From Planctomycetaceae bacterium (GTDB lineage: Bacteria; Planctomycetota; Planctomycetia; Pirellulales; Pirellulaceae), in the NCBI GenBank assembly GCA_027487485.1, contig JAIYDN010000021.1, forward strand, positions 62,001-126,000: DNA of 64,000 bases. The letters are read 5' to 3'. Of this stretch, positions 28,045-36,706 are shown piece after piece. Position numbers and translations under genes: made by a program. Numbering within the stretch: position 1 is the first letter of the stretch; every line of letters starts with the position of its first letter. A model generated the notes under the pieces. It saw only the letters and a program-made list of their open reading frames with translations. It made no database searches and had not been told where the DNA came from.

Positions 28045-29760
28045 ATGAGCGAAGTGAATCAAGCTTTTCTGCGTGCGTATCTGAAGAATCGCGCCTCGCA
28101 AACGCGAGAAAGCGTTCCCAATCAAGCGGCTATCAACGAGCTGCCGGCTAGTTCGCATTCTCAAGGAACGCACCAAGCTAGTTTTTCCTCGAGTCCACAA
28201 CCGAGGCAAATACCGGTTGCTACCACAATACGGCAATCTTCTCCGGGGATTCGGCCAGCCGAAAAAGGCCCAGCGGAAGGCTTCCGACCTGGAACTCCGA
28301 TGGAACAGCCTATTCGAAGTGCTCCATTGGGCGAACACATGCGAGTCGACGCAGGTCATGGGGCAATGCGGAGTCAACCCGCTACCACGGCACCGTCTGC
28401 TATTACGGCACCGTCTGCTTCCACTGCCGTTCCGCAGTCGCAATTGGGACGCGGCGGAGTTTGGAGCCCCATAGGGGTTGAACGTGGGATGAAAGCGATG
28501 GAATCCTCCAAGGCCGCGCCTGCGATCGTCCGAAACGGTGTTGAGGCGGTCAGCAGCGAAGCAGCACAGCAACGGCGTGCACAGGTGCAACAATCCCATG
28601 CACCGGTACCAGCTCCCCATTTGGCACAAAATCAGTTTGCAGTTCAGCCGTCTCAATACAATCCAATCCAGTACGTGGATGGCCTTCGGGAGCATGTTGA
28701 TGCAGTCAAACCATCCCTTAGCCGAAACAGCGATCAAGCGTTATCTGAAATTACCCAGCCAATCGCATTTGGTACGGGAACAGGCACTGGCCGCTCCCGT
28801 CCGTCGGATATTCTGCGAGAGGCAATTCCACCTCGCGAGCGTGGCGATTCAGATCAGGCTCGCTCAGATGACTCTCCGATATATCGAAGAATAGACCAAG
28901 CTCATATCGCACCGAAGAACGTGCCTGCCGCGACACCTGCTGTTGCTCCCGTTCCCATCGTCGTGGAATCTAGAGAACAGGCGACGCCTGAAGCAGCCCC
29001 GATTTCGACGCAAGTTGAGCGTCGTTTAGCGGCTGATTCGCCCGAACTGAAATCGGCGAATGGAGCGGTTGCAGCCGTATCAAGCCTTCCGCTACCCGTC
29101 GCATTTACACCCAGCTGGGAAGTCGATTGCTTCTTGTGGCCCGAAGTGGTGAAGCAAATTGAACGTTCGCATGCCGAAGCGTTTCGCCAGATCGGTAAGC
29201 ACTTGTGTACAGCCAATCGCGATGGCTTGAAGGTGATGGCAATCACCAGTGGTGAGCGAGGTGTAGGACGCAGCACCGTTGCCATGCATATGGCTCGAAG
29301 CGCTGCTGCAAGCGGTCTGAAAGTGGCACTTGTGGAAGGGGATGCATTTTGCCCAAGCTTGATCGACCAGTTACGACTGGACGTGGAGCATGGCTGGGCA
29401 GATTGTTTGTTTGAAAATGTGCCTTTGCACGAAGTCGCTGTTCATTCGATTCAAGATGGAATCACTTTGTTTCCCTTGAAGAGCGTGATTTCTGCTCAGG
29501 AACTACACGCCAATCTTCATCGCATGGCAAAGCTCATCAAGCGAATATCGACCTTGTTCGATATCGTGTTCATTGATGCGAATCGATTGAACCTGGAGCA
29601 ACGTGACTTAGTGGGTGTATCACAAGAGTCGGTGATCGATGCTGCAATTGTTGTGGTCGACACAGAACTTAGCATCAAAGAGAAAGTCGACTCGGCGGTC
29701 GGTATCTTGCAAAATATGGGATTGTCTTCGATCGGATTGGTCGAAAACTTCCAGTCATAA
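28045..29760 (+). CDS. BY-kinase/CpsD-like ATPase with long disordered N-terminus and altered P-loop
   Basis: The first 350 or so of 571 residues are low complexity (Ala, Pro, Gln, Ser). The rest is a MinD/ParA-like fold of the CpsD/CapB type, involved in polysaccharide export in its relatives: AITSGERGVGRSTVAMHMA at about 395-413, VALVEGDAFCPSL in the Walker A' place, and IVFIDANRLNLEQ in the Walker B place. The P-loop Lys is replaced by Arg (GVGRST), and no C-terminal Tyr cluster is present, since the chain ends LVENFQS. It may thus be a regulator rather than an active kinase. It lies between a membrane protein gene and an AAA ATPase gene. Confidence 0.75.
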   Translation: MSEVNQAFLRAYLKNRASQTRESVPNQAAINELPASSHSQGTHQASFSSSPQPRQIPVATTIRQSSPGIRPAEKGPAEGFRPGTPMEQPIRSAPLGEHMRVDAGHGAMRSQPATTAPSAITAPSASTAVPQSQLGRGGVWSPIGVERGMKAMESSKAAPAIVRNGVEAVSSEAAQQRRAQVQQSHAPVPAPHLAQNQFAVQPSQYNPIQYVDGLREHVDAVKPSLSRNSDQALSEITQPIAFGTGTGTGRSRPSDILREAIPPRERGDSDQARSDDSPIYRRIDQAHIAPKNVPAATPAVAPVPIVVESREQATPEAAPISTQVERRLAADSPELKSANGAVAAVSSLPLPVAFTPSWEVDCFLWPEVVKQIERSHAEAFRQIGKHLCTANRDGLKVMAITSGERGVGRSTVAMHMARSAAASGLKVALVEGDAFCPSLIDQLRLDVEHGWADCLFENVPLHEVAVHSIQDGITLFPLKSVISAQELHANLHRMAKLIKRISTLFDIVFIDANRLNLEQRDLVGVSQESVIDAAIVVVDTELSIKEKVDSAVGILQNMGLSSIGLVENFQS

Positions 29761-29804
29761 ACCTTTTGACATCGCGCAACTCCATCCAACATCGAGCTCG
29801 AACC

Positions 29805-30641
29805 ATGTACGAATCATACTGGGGATTTCAAGGCCGCCCGTTCGAAAGCCGTTCGGACGAACGAACTTATTTCCCATCCGAGCTCCACAATGCGGCACAA
29901 TTGAAGTTGCATTATGCGATCGAAACCAGAAAGTCGGTTGCCTTGCTGTGCGGCGAGCCTGGCACCGGAAAATCCATGATCTTGGATTCTGTGCTTCAGA
30001 ATCTTCCTGCGTTTGTCTCTCCGACAGTTCGAGTGGTTTATCCCGCCATGCCGCCGGAGCAACTATTGCGTTACATCGCTCGGCAGATGGCACCTCATGA
30101 TTCGGCGGATCTAGTCGGTGGTATTGGACAATCCATCGAGACTTTAGAACGCATGCTGCGGCACAACGTTGGTGAAAATCAGCATGCTTTGATCGTCCTG
30201 GACGAAGCTCATTTGCTCGAAAGTTATGGTTCGCTCGAACCGTTGCGACTGTTGCTTAACCTTGCGGCGGAGCTTACCGATTCGGAATCCGCTGTCACCC
30301 TGGTTCTGGCGGGCTCCAACAATCTTTTGGCTCATATCGCTAGACACTCTGCGCTTGAAGACCGTGTCTCCGTCCGATGCGTTTTGGAACGATTTTCTCA
30401 CGACGAAACGGCGGAGTACATTCAGCATCGTCTTCATGCCGTGGGCTCCAAGAAAGCAAATGAGTTTACTGCAGAGGCTATCGAGCGTATTCAAGAAACC
30501 ACGCTTGGAATACCGCGCCGAATCAACCGCCTTTGCGATCTCGGACTGATGGTAGGCTTCGCTCAAGAGCTCCCTAATGTCGATGCAAACACCATCGAAA
30601 ACGCACATGGCGAACTTTCGATTCGCTCGCAAGCTGCCTAA
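29805..30641 (+). CDS. ExeA/GspA-like AAA ATPase
   Basis: This 278-residue AAA+ ATPase starts at ATG 29805 (MYESYWGF, the typical opening of ExeA-like proteins). Walker A is GEPGTGKS at about residues 46-53 and Walker B is LIVLDEAHLL at about 131-140. The closing part, GIPRRINRLCDLGLMVGFAQ, matches the ATPases linked to type II secretion (ExeA) and to exosortase/polysaccharide loci. Downstream of the BY-kinase-like gene by 44 bp, it completes a three-gene unit probably concerned with envelope polysaccharide or protein export. There is no peptidoglycan-binding domain at its end, unlike ExeA itself. Confidence 0.8.
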   Translation: MYESYWGFQGRPFESRSDERTYFPSELHNAAQLKLHYAIETRKSVALLCGEPGTGKSMILDSVLQNLPAFVSPTVRVVYPAMPPEQLLRYIARQMAPHDSADLVGGIGQSIETLERMLRHNVGENQHALIVLDEAHLLESYGSLEPLRLLLNLAAELTDSESAVTLVLAGSNNLLAHIARHSALEDRVSVRCVLERFSHDETAEYIQHRLHAVGSKKANEFTAEAIERIQETTLGIPRRINRLCDLGLMVGFAQELPNVDANTIENAHGELSIRSQAA

Positions 30642-30689
30642 ATCGTTATGCTTGGTCGCTCGATAGACTCGGCTGGCCTTTGCGTTCCT

Positions 30690-33386
30690 TTATCCAGGCG
30701 GGGCGTTGCACAAAAGCAAGGACTCAAGCCAATCTCGCCAGCGTTTGGTCGACACCACGTCCATTTGCGGATAGCTCAATTGAGGAATCGAAATCTGCTT
30801 GTTACCTGCCAGCCAGGTAAGTGACCCTTGCCAAATACCACTTTCGTCGACTTCGATTCGAAGCTGTAAAGGGTCGGAATCGCGTCTCCCTTCGAAGCAC
30901 GTTTGCAGCTCGATCCGCCCAAGTCGATTCCAGGTACTGCTGCCAAGGCGAGAGCCCTCTACAAACTGTAAGATGGGTTGGCCCGTGCCTTTGGGTGTGA
31001 AGCGTAATGTCTTGCTGCACTGATTCGGTACCGGCGAGTCTTTTGCGATCAATATCTTCGGGGCGCTGATACGTTCGGATTGCTCCTCAATAATGACCCC
31101 TAAGTCATATGCTGTGGACGCGCGAGCGGTGGTCGCGGTGGGTTCGACGGGGGGCATGATGTACTTTGCTTGGATCGCAGCCCCACGCGACAGATCATTC
31201 GATCGCATCATCACCAGTTTTGCTTTTGGCCCGATCAAATCGGACAGTTTTCTTTGGATCTTGGGCATCCAGCGTAGGTCTCCCAGTACCAGAACAGCGT
31301 TGATAGAAGCGGGATCAACCTTCGAGCGTATCAGAGCTTCTTTTGCAAAGTTCTCGCAATCGTCTTCCAGTTCTCCCACCCATTCGTGCAAACGTTCACG
31401 TTCAAGCTGTTTTTCTAACTTACCGCCCGGTACTTCGAAAACAAAAGGAACCGTGGCAGAAACCCGAAGCTTGTCAAACGCTCTTTCGACGGTTCTCTGC
31501 AACCGCGAGGCAGCACCTATGTCTTCTCGAATCACGTTTCCAAACTTGCTCTCCACCTCGGATGCCAGCAGTTTTGCAGCCTTGTCGTGCCAACGGGTTA
31601 TTCCTCGTTTCCAATCCCCTACCGACGACAGCATTTGTACCGAAAGCCCTTCGATACGAACGAGGGAAACTTCGCACGCCGCACCATTGAGCATGGCGAC
31701 CATAAAAACCTTGCGGTACTCCGTCGATTGGCCAGAAGAATGTGCTAATCGCGATTCGATTTCGGTATGTGCCAGTACAGCCGCCAAGGGTTTGTCGATC
31801 AATTGTAGGACTTCGACACCCGCGATCGAAGCTGCCGTTTTGGTGCTGAGCCGATGCAATTGGTCATAGCATGCAGGTACGGTAATGACTGCATGGGATG
31901 CATTGGGGACTTTGCGTCTTGCGCTGCCGGCCAATTGCCGAATGACGCATGCAACCAAAACTTCCGGTGGTACTTGTCGACCTCCGAATGGCCGCTCCAG
32001 TAACGGCAAACCATACCAACGTTGCATTCCATAAAAGATTTGATTGGGCTTTGTTGCTCGCAATGATACTGCCTGAGCCCCAACGGCGACTTGCTCACCT
32101 TCGCTATACAGCATATTTCGAAGATCGGTCGAGTCTCCGTCGACAGCAATCTCTTCAAGCTTAAACTCTTGGTCGATATAGCTTACTCGCGAATGGATCA
32201 ACCCAAGTTCAATACCTACGGCGGCAAACGATCGTTGAGACGTCGACTTTTCAAGTCCTGTGCTCGTCGCAAAATCAAACCCAAACTTGGAGGGTACGTT
32301 TTCGACCGGTTTCACGCGAGGAGCAACGATGGGTCGTTCAATCAAATGAAGCGAGATCAGCTTCTCTAAAAGATCGGAAGCGGATTGGCATCTTTCTGCG
32401 GGGTTTTTGGCAACCAAAGCCTGAAACACGGAATCCAATCGAATATCCAAGTCGCTCCTTACTTCATAAAGTGCTTGCGGCTTACGATTGATCTGAGCCA
32501 ATGCGGTTTGAACGGTTTCCCCATGAAACATGGGACGTCCGGTTAGCAGGTAGAAAATCGTAGCCCCTAAGGAATAAAGATCGCTGCGATGGTCTACTGT
32601 CTCAGGAGCATTGATCTGTTCGGGGGACATGAACTCGACCGTGCCAACGATCTGCGCTTCCCTACCTTTGCGTTGCTCGATATGGTCTCGTAAGACGGCT
32701 AAACCAAAGTCAAGAATCTTTAAGACGCCCGCAGATGTGATCATCATGTTGCTGGGTTTGATATCGCGATGGACGATCCCTTGAGCGTGCGCGTAGGCAA
32801 GCGCCGAGGCCGATTGCCGCAAGATCTCAACAACCTCTTGTACCCCCAACGGCCCCGTTCGAGCCAGCCGATCCGAAACGACCTCCCCTTCAATCAGTTC
32901 CATCACCAAATAATGGACGGGAGAATTTGCCTCGCGATAGCATCCGGCGTCAAATGCAGTGACAATATTGGGATGCATCAGTTTTGCGGTCGCGCGCACT
33001 TCGCTATAAAATCGTTCGACGGCGATGGGATCTTCTGATAACGCTCGCGGCAATACTTTCAGTGCCACCAAACGATCCATCGTGCGGTGCCGCGCACGAA
33101 ACACTTGCCCCATTCCCCCGGCCCCTATTTTGTCCTCGATCAGGTATTCGCCTAAAACAGGTAGATGCGTTTCACGATCTTGGTCCAAACGCCGAACCGA
33201 CAGATCGTCTGGCTCTTCCCGACTTGGGCTAGGCGTGCTGAGAAGAAAATCTCCGTCGTGCTCGTCGTCGAGCGAAAAGGCTCGCGTAACGCCTGGCTTT
33301 GGCTGTTCAGGTTTCGAATCGTTCGACATAAAATCGTGGCTTGACCAGTTAGGTAAGGACGGTTTCGGAAAAGTAGAGGCGGCCAT
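30690..33386 (-). CDS. Ser/Thr protein kinase fused to Hsp70-like domain
   Basis: Residues about 78-350 form a complete PknB-type kinase: GAGGMGQV loop, VALKVLP lysine, HRDIKPSNMM catalytic loop, DFGLA, and a SPEQ motif. Residues about 385-700 resemble an Hsp70 nucleotide-binding domain (VGIELGLIHSRVSYI, VITVPACYDQLHR, LQLIDKPLAAVLAH). The Hsp70 part lacks the usual DLGGGTFD (it reads MVAMLNGAACEVSLV), so ATP hydrolysis there is doubtful. A beta-rich tail follows, and there is no membrane span. ATG 33329 is an alternative start 19 codons in. The kinase probably phosphorylates Ser/Thr of cytoplasmic proteins; the Hsp70-like part may recognise targets. Confidence 0.85.
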   Translation of the reverse strand: MAASTFPKPSLPNWSSHDFMSNDSKPEQPKPGVTRAFSLDDEHDGDFLLSTPSPSREEPDDLSVRRLDQDRETHLPVLGEYLIEDKIGAGGMGQVFRARHRTMDRLVALKVLPRALSEDPIAVERFYSEVRATAKLMHPNIVTAFDAGCYREANSPVHYLVMELIEGEVVSDRLARTGPLGVQEVVEILRQSASALAYAHAQGIVHRDIKPSNMMITSAGVLKILDFGLAVLRDHIEQRKGREAQIVGTVEFMSPEQINAPETVDHRSDLYSLGATIFYLLTGRPMFHGETVQTALAQINRKPQALYEVRSDLDIRLDSVFQALVAKNPAERCQSASDLLEKLISLHLIERPIVAPRVKPVENVPSKFGFDFATSTGLEKSTSQRSFAAVGIELGLIHSRVSYIDQEFKLEEIAVDGDSTDLRNMLYSEGEQVAVGAQAVSLRATKPNQIFYGMQRWYGLPLLERPFGGRQVPPEVLVACVIRQLAGSARRKVPNASHAVITVPACYDQLHRLSTKTAASIAGVEVLQLIDKPLAAVLAHTEIESRLAHSSGQSTEYRKVFMVAMLNGAACEVSLVRIEGLSVQMLSSVGDWKRGITRWHDKAAKLLASEVESKFGNVIREDIGAASRLQRTVERAFDKLRVSATVPFVFEVPGGKLEKQLERERLHEWVGELEDDCENFAKEALIRSKVDPASINAVLVLGDLRWMPKIQRKLSDLIGPKAKLVMMRSNDLSRGAAIQAKYIMPPVEPTATTARASTAYDLGVIIEEQSERISAPKILIAKDSPVPNQCSKTLRFTPKGTGQPILQFVEGSRLGSSTWNRLGRIELQTCFEGRRDSDPLQLRIEVDESGIWQGSLTWLAGNKQISIPQLSYPQMDVVSTKRWRDWLESLLLCNAPPG

Positions 33387-33470
33387 TAAGGCATTTAAAG
33401 CACCCTTGCATCTTACTACGCAAAAGGCTTCAGCGTCCAGCTTTTGACCCTCGAAATCCTTCGGAGCGAC

Positions 33471-34277
33471 CTAAATTAGGTCGGTTCGGATGTTAAAGAG
33501 CTCTAGGCGATTGACTCCGAAGGTCGTGGTGATGGCAACATCGGCAGCATCGCGCCCCCTGGCCATTAAAACACGCCCGATCCGTGGCGTATTATTGCGT
33601 GCGTCCACGGTGAACCAAGTCCCACCCAGATACACTTCGAACCAGGCGCTAAAGTCCATCGGATACGCTGCCGCCGGAACTCCGATATCACCCAAATAAC
33701 CAGTGCAATAGCGGGCGGGAATGTTCAAACAACGGCAGAATGTGATCGCAAGATGCATGTAATCTCGGCAAACGCCTGTTCGTTCACGATAGGCTTCCAG
33801 GGCGGTTCGGGTCGAGCGAGCTTGCATGTAGTCGAATCGAATGTGGGAATGCACGAAGTTGCAAATCGCCTGAACCAAGCTCCACCCAGCTGGCTGATTT
33901 CCAAATAAAGCCCACGCGATCTCCTTGAGCTCTCCGTCCACCTCGCAGTAACGGCTAGCCAACAGGTACACGATCACCTCATTCGGTAGCTCAGGAGGCA
34001 TAAGCTGGACCGAGTTCCATCCTAAGATATCAGGTGCACCATCAACATCTACGACCACATCATTGGAGAAGGTAGAACGACCTGCCGCAACCGAAACGCG
34101 ACTGCAACGATTTCCGTACAAATCAAGGTAATTGGTGATAGGAACCTCAGGTGTGACCCGAAGTTTTTCCGGTGAGCGGACTTGCGAATCCAACGAGGGA
34201 TGAAGACTCAGCATCAAAACCATCGATGTCGACTCTGGAAATGTAAACGCAATCTCAAATCCGACCCGAATGAGCAT
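33471..34277 (-). CDS. Transglutaminase-like cysteine protein
   Basis: The 268-residue protein matches the bacterial transglutaminase-like family, with an N-terminal beta-sandwich (about 1-110) and a papain-like core. The nucleophile Cys is in RTGVCRDYMHLAI and the Asp block in TWFTVDARNN. The block that carries the catalytic His in many members reads DFSAWFEVYL, with Ser at the expected place; some related proteins may share this, so activity is uncertain. The tail GRDAADVAITTTFG is also typical. No signal peptide is seen. It lies 84 bp upstream of the kinase-Hsp70 gene on the same strand; joint function is not evident. Confidence 0.8.
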   Translation of the reverse strand: MLIRVGFEIAFTFPESTSMVLMLSLHPSLDSQVRSPEKLRVTPEVPITNYLDLYGNRCSRVSVAAGRSTFSNDVVVDVDGAPDILGWNSVQLMPPELPNEVIVYLLASRYCEVDGELKEIAWALFGNQPAGWSLVQAICNFVHSHIRFDYMQARSTRTALEAYRERTGVCRDYMHLAITFCRCLNIPARYCTGYLGDIGVPAAAYPMDFSAWFEVYLGGTWFTVDARNNTPRIGRVLMARGRDAADVAITTTFGVNRLELFNIRTDLI

Positions 34278-34483
34278 ATCTAGTCCTTGGGTCGGTGTTC
34301 GACCAAAACGAGCAACCGCACTACTTATTTGTTCTCCCCATCATAGAAGGGTTTGTCGGCGAAAGCGGCAAACGTTGATCGATTTCAGCGAGTATTGTAC
34401 GAATCGATGATCTAATTGTTGCAACCTATCGGCAAGACCAAGCTTTCAAGCTTGGCGGAAGAAAGCAGGCTTGATTCGGTCGA

Positions 34484-35350
34484 TCAGGGGCACCCATCTA
34501 CAAAAGCAAAAAGCTCCTTCGATACTTTGGCATTTCCAATCCCCGATGGTTGCTCGATCGTGAAGGGGTCGATATGGTGCATGCATCTACCGTTCCAGTC
34601 CGACAGAACACCTGAACCATGCAAAATGGGTTTATCGGAATAAGGCTGTTCGGAATACCAAAGCCGATTCATTTGCGTTACGGTCCAGGCTCGCAACTGC
34701 TGCCCGTAATAATCGGTGTTGTCTTGGGAAAAGCGAATCAGCTGATTCTGCCAGTGGATAGGCCGACCTCCAGGTCGCGTGGAAGATTTGGAGTAATTGC
34801 GAATCATGGGCATCCAATGACGAGTCCATGGCCCCAAGGGGCTGGAAGCGAAAAACAACTTGAGCCAATAGGAATGCCAACCCGCGAACATCCAATATCG
34901 CCCTTGATGATGCACCATCGAGCAATCCATCAATCGCCCTCTCAGAAGCGTTCTATCTAATACCCAACGTGTTGGGAATTCGACGGCTCGATACAAGTCA
35001 ACGCGTCGCACAGATTTCGATTCTGGCATCAAGTAATATTCACCTTCATGCTCAAAAACAAATGGATAGGAGAGGTGATGGGGCGTCTCTAGGACCGTAC
35101 CAACCAATTCCCAATGGACCAGATCTTGGCTTGTCGCCGCTGCAATCACTGCCTTAGCAGAATTCGCCCTAAACATCTCGAAGAACAAGTACCAAGTCCC
35201 GTTGCGTTGGATTGCAAAGGGATCTGCAGCGCCGATGCCATCGCACTGCGCTAGCATTTCTGTGGAAATGATCTGGCGTGAGCTCGATAAAAGTTGATCG
35301 AAGCTATTGCCTCGCACGCTGCCTATCGACCAATGTCCCTTCCCTGTCAC
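34484..35350 (-). CDS. GH43-like five-bladed propeller protein
   Basis: This 288-residue protein begins at GTG 35350 and resembles the beta-propeller family that includes GH43 hydrolases and the N-terminal part of glucosamine inositolphosphorylceramide transferase-like proteins. Clear blocks are ADPFAIQRNGTWYLFFEMF, AATSQDLVHWELVGTVLE, HLSYPFVFEHEGEYYLMPES and DLYRAVEFPTRWV. Such domains often occur with formyltransferase or glycosyltransferase domains in sugar biosynthesis; here it stands alone. No signal peptide is visible, so it is probably cytoplasmic. It is flanked by spacers of 206 and 139 bp, so probably a single-gene unit. Confidence 0.75.
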   Translation of the reverse strand: MTGKGHWSIGSVRGNSFDQLLSSSRQIISTEMLAQCDGIGAADPFAIQRNGTWYLFFEMFRANSAKAVIAAATSQDLVHWELVGTVLETPHHLSYPFVFEHEGEYYLMPESKSVRRVDLYRAVEFPTRWVLDRTLLRGRLMDCSMVHHQGRYWMFAGWHSYWLKLFFASSPLGPWTRHWMPMIRNYSKSSTRPGGRPIHWQNQLIRFSQDNTDYYGQQLRAWTVTQMNRLWYSEQPYSDKPILHGSGVLSDWNGRCMHHIDPFTIEQPSGIGNAKVSKELFAFVDGCP

Positions 35351-35489
35351 CGTAGTCCCGTTCCTGGTAAATCTTGCGTTGTCGATCCAATCTCATAGGT
35401 TTCCGGCAAGCAGTGTAACACGAACATCCCATCCGTGGACGATCTACAGGCTTTGCGCGGAAGTGTTTTCAGAGAAGGGAACACATGAA

Positions 35490-36689
35490 TTACGGTGCAT
35501 CTTGCTCAAGTCGATAGGCGCTAACGCGATCGGAATGGCGAACCAGCAAAAGTCCTTCGACAATCGCTGGATGGGCCATGATCGGCGAAGATTCTTTGGC
35601 TACATTCGATCGAGCGTATTCGACAAGTTCTCCGTTTGGCTCGACTCGAATTCCGATGAAAGTACCGTTGGAACAACCTACGAGCAGTCGATTGTTTTCT
35701 TGAAGCAGGGTGGTGTACTGGTCCAATGCGGAGTCTGAAAACACTGATGCTTCGCGAAGCTGAGCTTTGCAGTGGAGTGAAATTAGATCTTGGTCGACAC
35801 CAACAAGAAAATCACCAACGACAACGGGTGTGTGCGTGTCGCCTGAAAGCCTTTTCGATTTGGCAATCAGCGGTAAGGACTCGGCTCCTTGGCTCATCTT
35901 GGCGGCGAGATCATACATGCGCGTACCATTGTTCTCGCTCGTTATCAGCAAGTGACTTCCGGCAACGATGGGGGTAGGAACCATGAAATCGCCGCTTGTC
36001 TCCGGTACGATTTCCCAGCACTGCGCGCCGTTGGTTATGTCGATTCCTCGAATCGATTTTGCACCCGTCACGATCAACACTGGGTTCGATGATGATGCGT
36101 CTGGACTAGGCTGCTGGTTTGGGACAGACACAACCGGCGAAGCATAGGCGGCAGGCAATTCAGAAGCTTGCCAACGCACTTCACCTGTCTCTTCCTCTAG
36201 CGACACAACAGAAGCAGCTTTCCCGCCTGGCTGGACGATTAAATTTCCTTCGAACAAAAGGGGCGAGCTGCAAAAGCCCCAGGTTGGCATTTCGCCATGA
36301 AAGTCTTTGACCAGATTTCTTGACCAAACAACCTTGTTTTCAGTTGGATCAAGTGCGACCAATTCTCCGAATGCGCTTTGTAGGTAGATGTATTGGCTGC
36401 CGATAACCGGGGTTGCTCTTGGTGAGTTTCCGTAGTCCAAATGCCCTTCGGCACGAATCTCATGCTTGCACACGAGAGCACCAGTTAAAGGGTCCAAAAC
36501 GAAAAACAGATCGGATTGATCGTTGCGATCGCGGCTGCTGACCACCACCAATTCGTCGGTCGCACTAAGACCACCAATCCCTTGGCTAGGGACAGGAAAA
36601 GACCACTCGAGAACCGCTTGAAATGCCCCGTCAGGGATTCCTTTTCCGGATCCATTGCGTTGGTCACCACGAAACTGCGACCAACCCAA
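35490..36689 (-). CDS. PQQ-like beta-propeller protein, possibly the C-terminal half of a PhnD fusion
   Basis: The protein is an eight-bladed PQQ-type propeller of about 399 residues, beginning WSQFRGDQRNGSG, which in relatives follows a signal peptide. Here the frame is open back to 36938, but those codons are the shadow of the preceding gene. The only start-like codon before the domain is TTG 36689, with no ribosome site. The PhnD-like gene ends 18 bp earlier in the +1-related frame, right after a run of nine A. A -1 slip on that run would join the two into a single exported protein. Blades read FFVLDPLTGALV, YIYLQSAFGELVALDP, and so on. Ligand unknown. Confidence 0.7.
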   Translation of the reverse strand: MGWSQFRGDQRNGSGKGIPDGAFQAVLEWSFPVPSQGIGGLSATDELVVVSSRDRNDQSDLFFVLDPLTGALVCKHEIRAEGHLDYGNSPRATPVIGSQYIYLQSAFGELVALDPTENKVVWSRNLVKDFHGEMPTWGFCSSPLLFEGNLIVQPGGKAASVVSLEEETGEVRWQASELPAAYASPVVSVPNQQPSPDASSSNPVLIVTGAKSIRGIDITNGAQCWEIVPETSGDFMVPTPIVAGSHLLITSENNGTRMYDLAAKMSQGAESLPLIAKSKRLSGDTHTPVVVGDFLVGVDQDLISLHCKAQLREASVFSDSALDQYTTLLQENNRLLVGCSNGTFIGIRVEPNGELVEYARSNVAKESSPIMAHPAIVEGLLLVRHSDRVSAYRLEQDAP

Positions 36690-36706
36690 ACCAATAGCCG
36701 ATTCAA

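Noticed and set aside
28018-28737. Minus-strand ORF of 239 codons opposite the BY-kinase-like gene
   Set aside because: Arg/Cys-rich shadow sequence with no domain; the plus-strand gene has recognisable ATPase motifs and operon context.
31093-31869. Plus-strand ORF of 258 codons opposite the kinase-Hsp70 gene
   Set aside because: Ser/Arg-rich shadow of a well-supported gene with complete kinase motifs on the minus strand.
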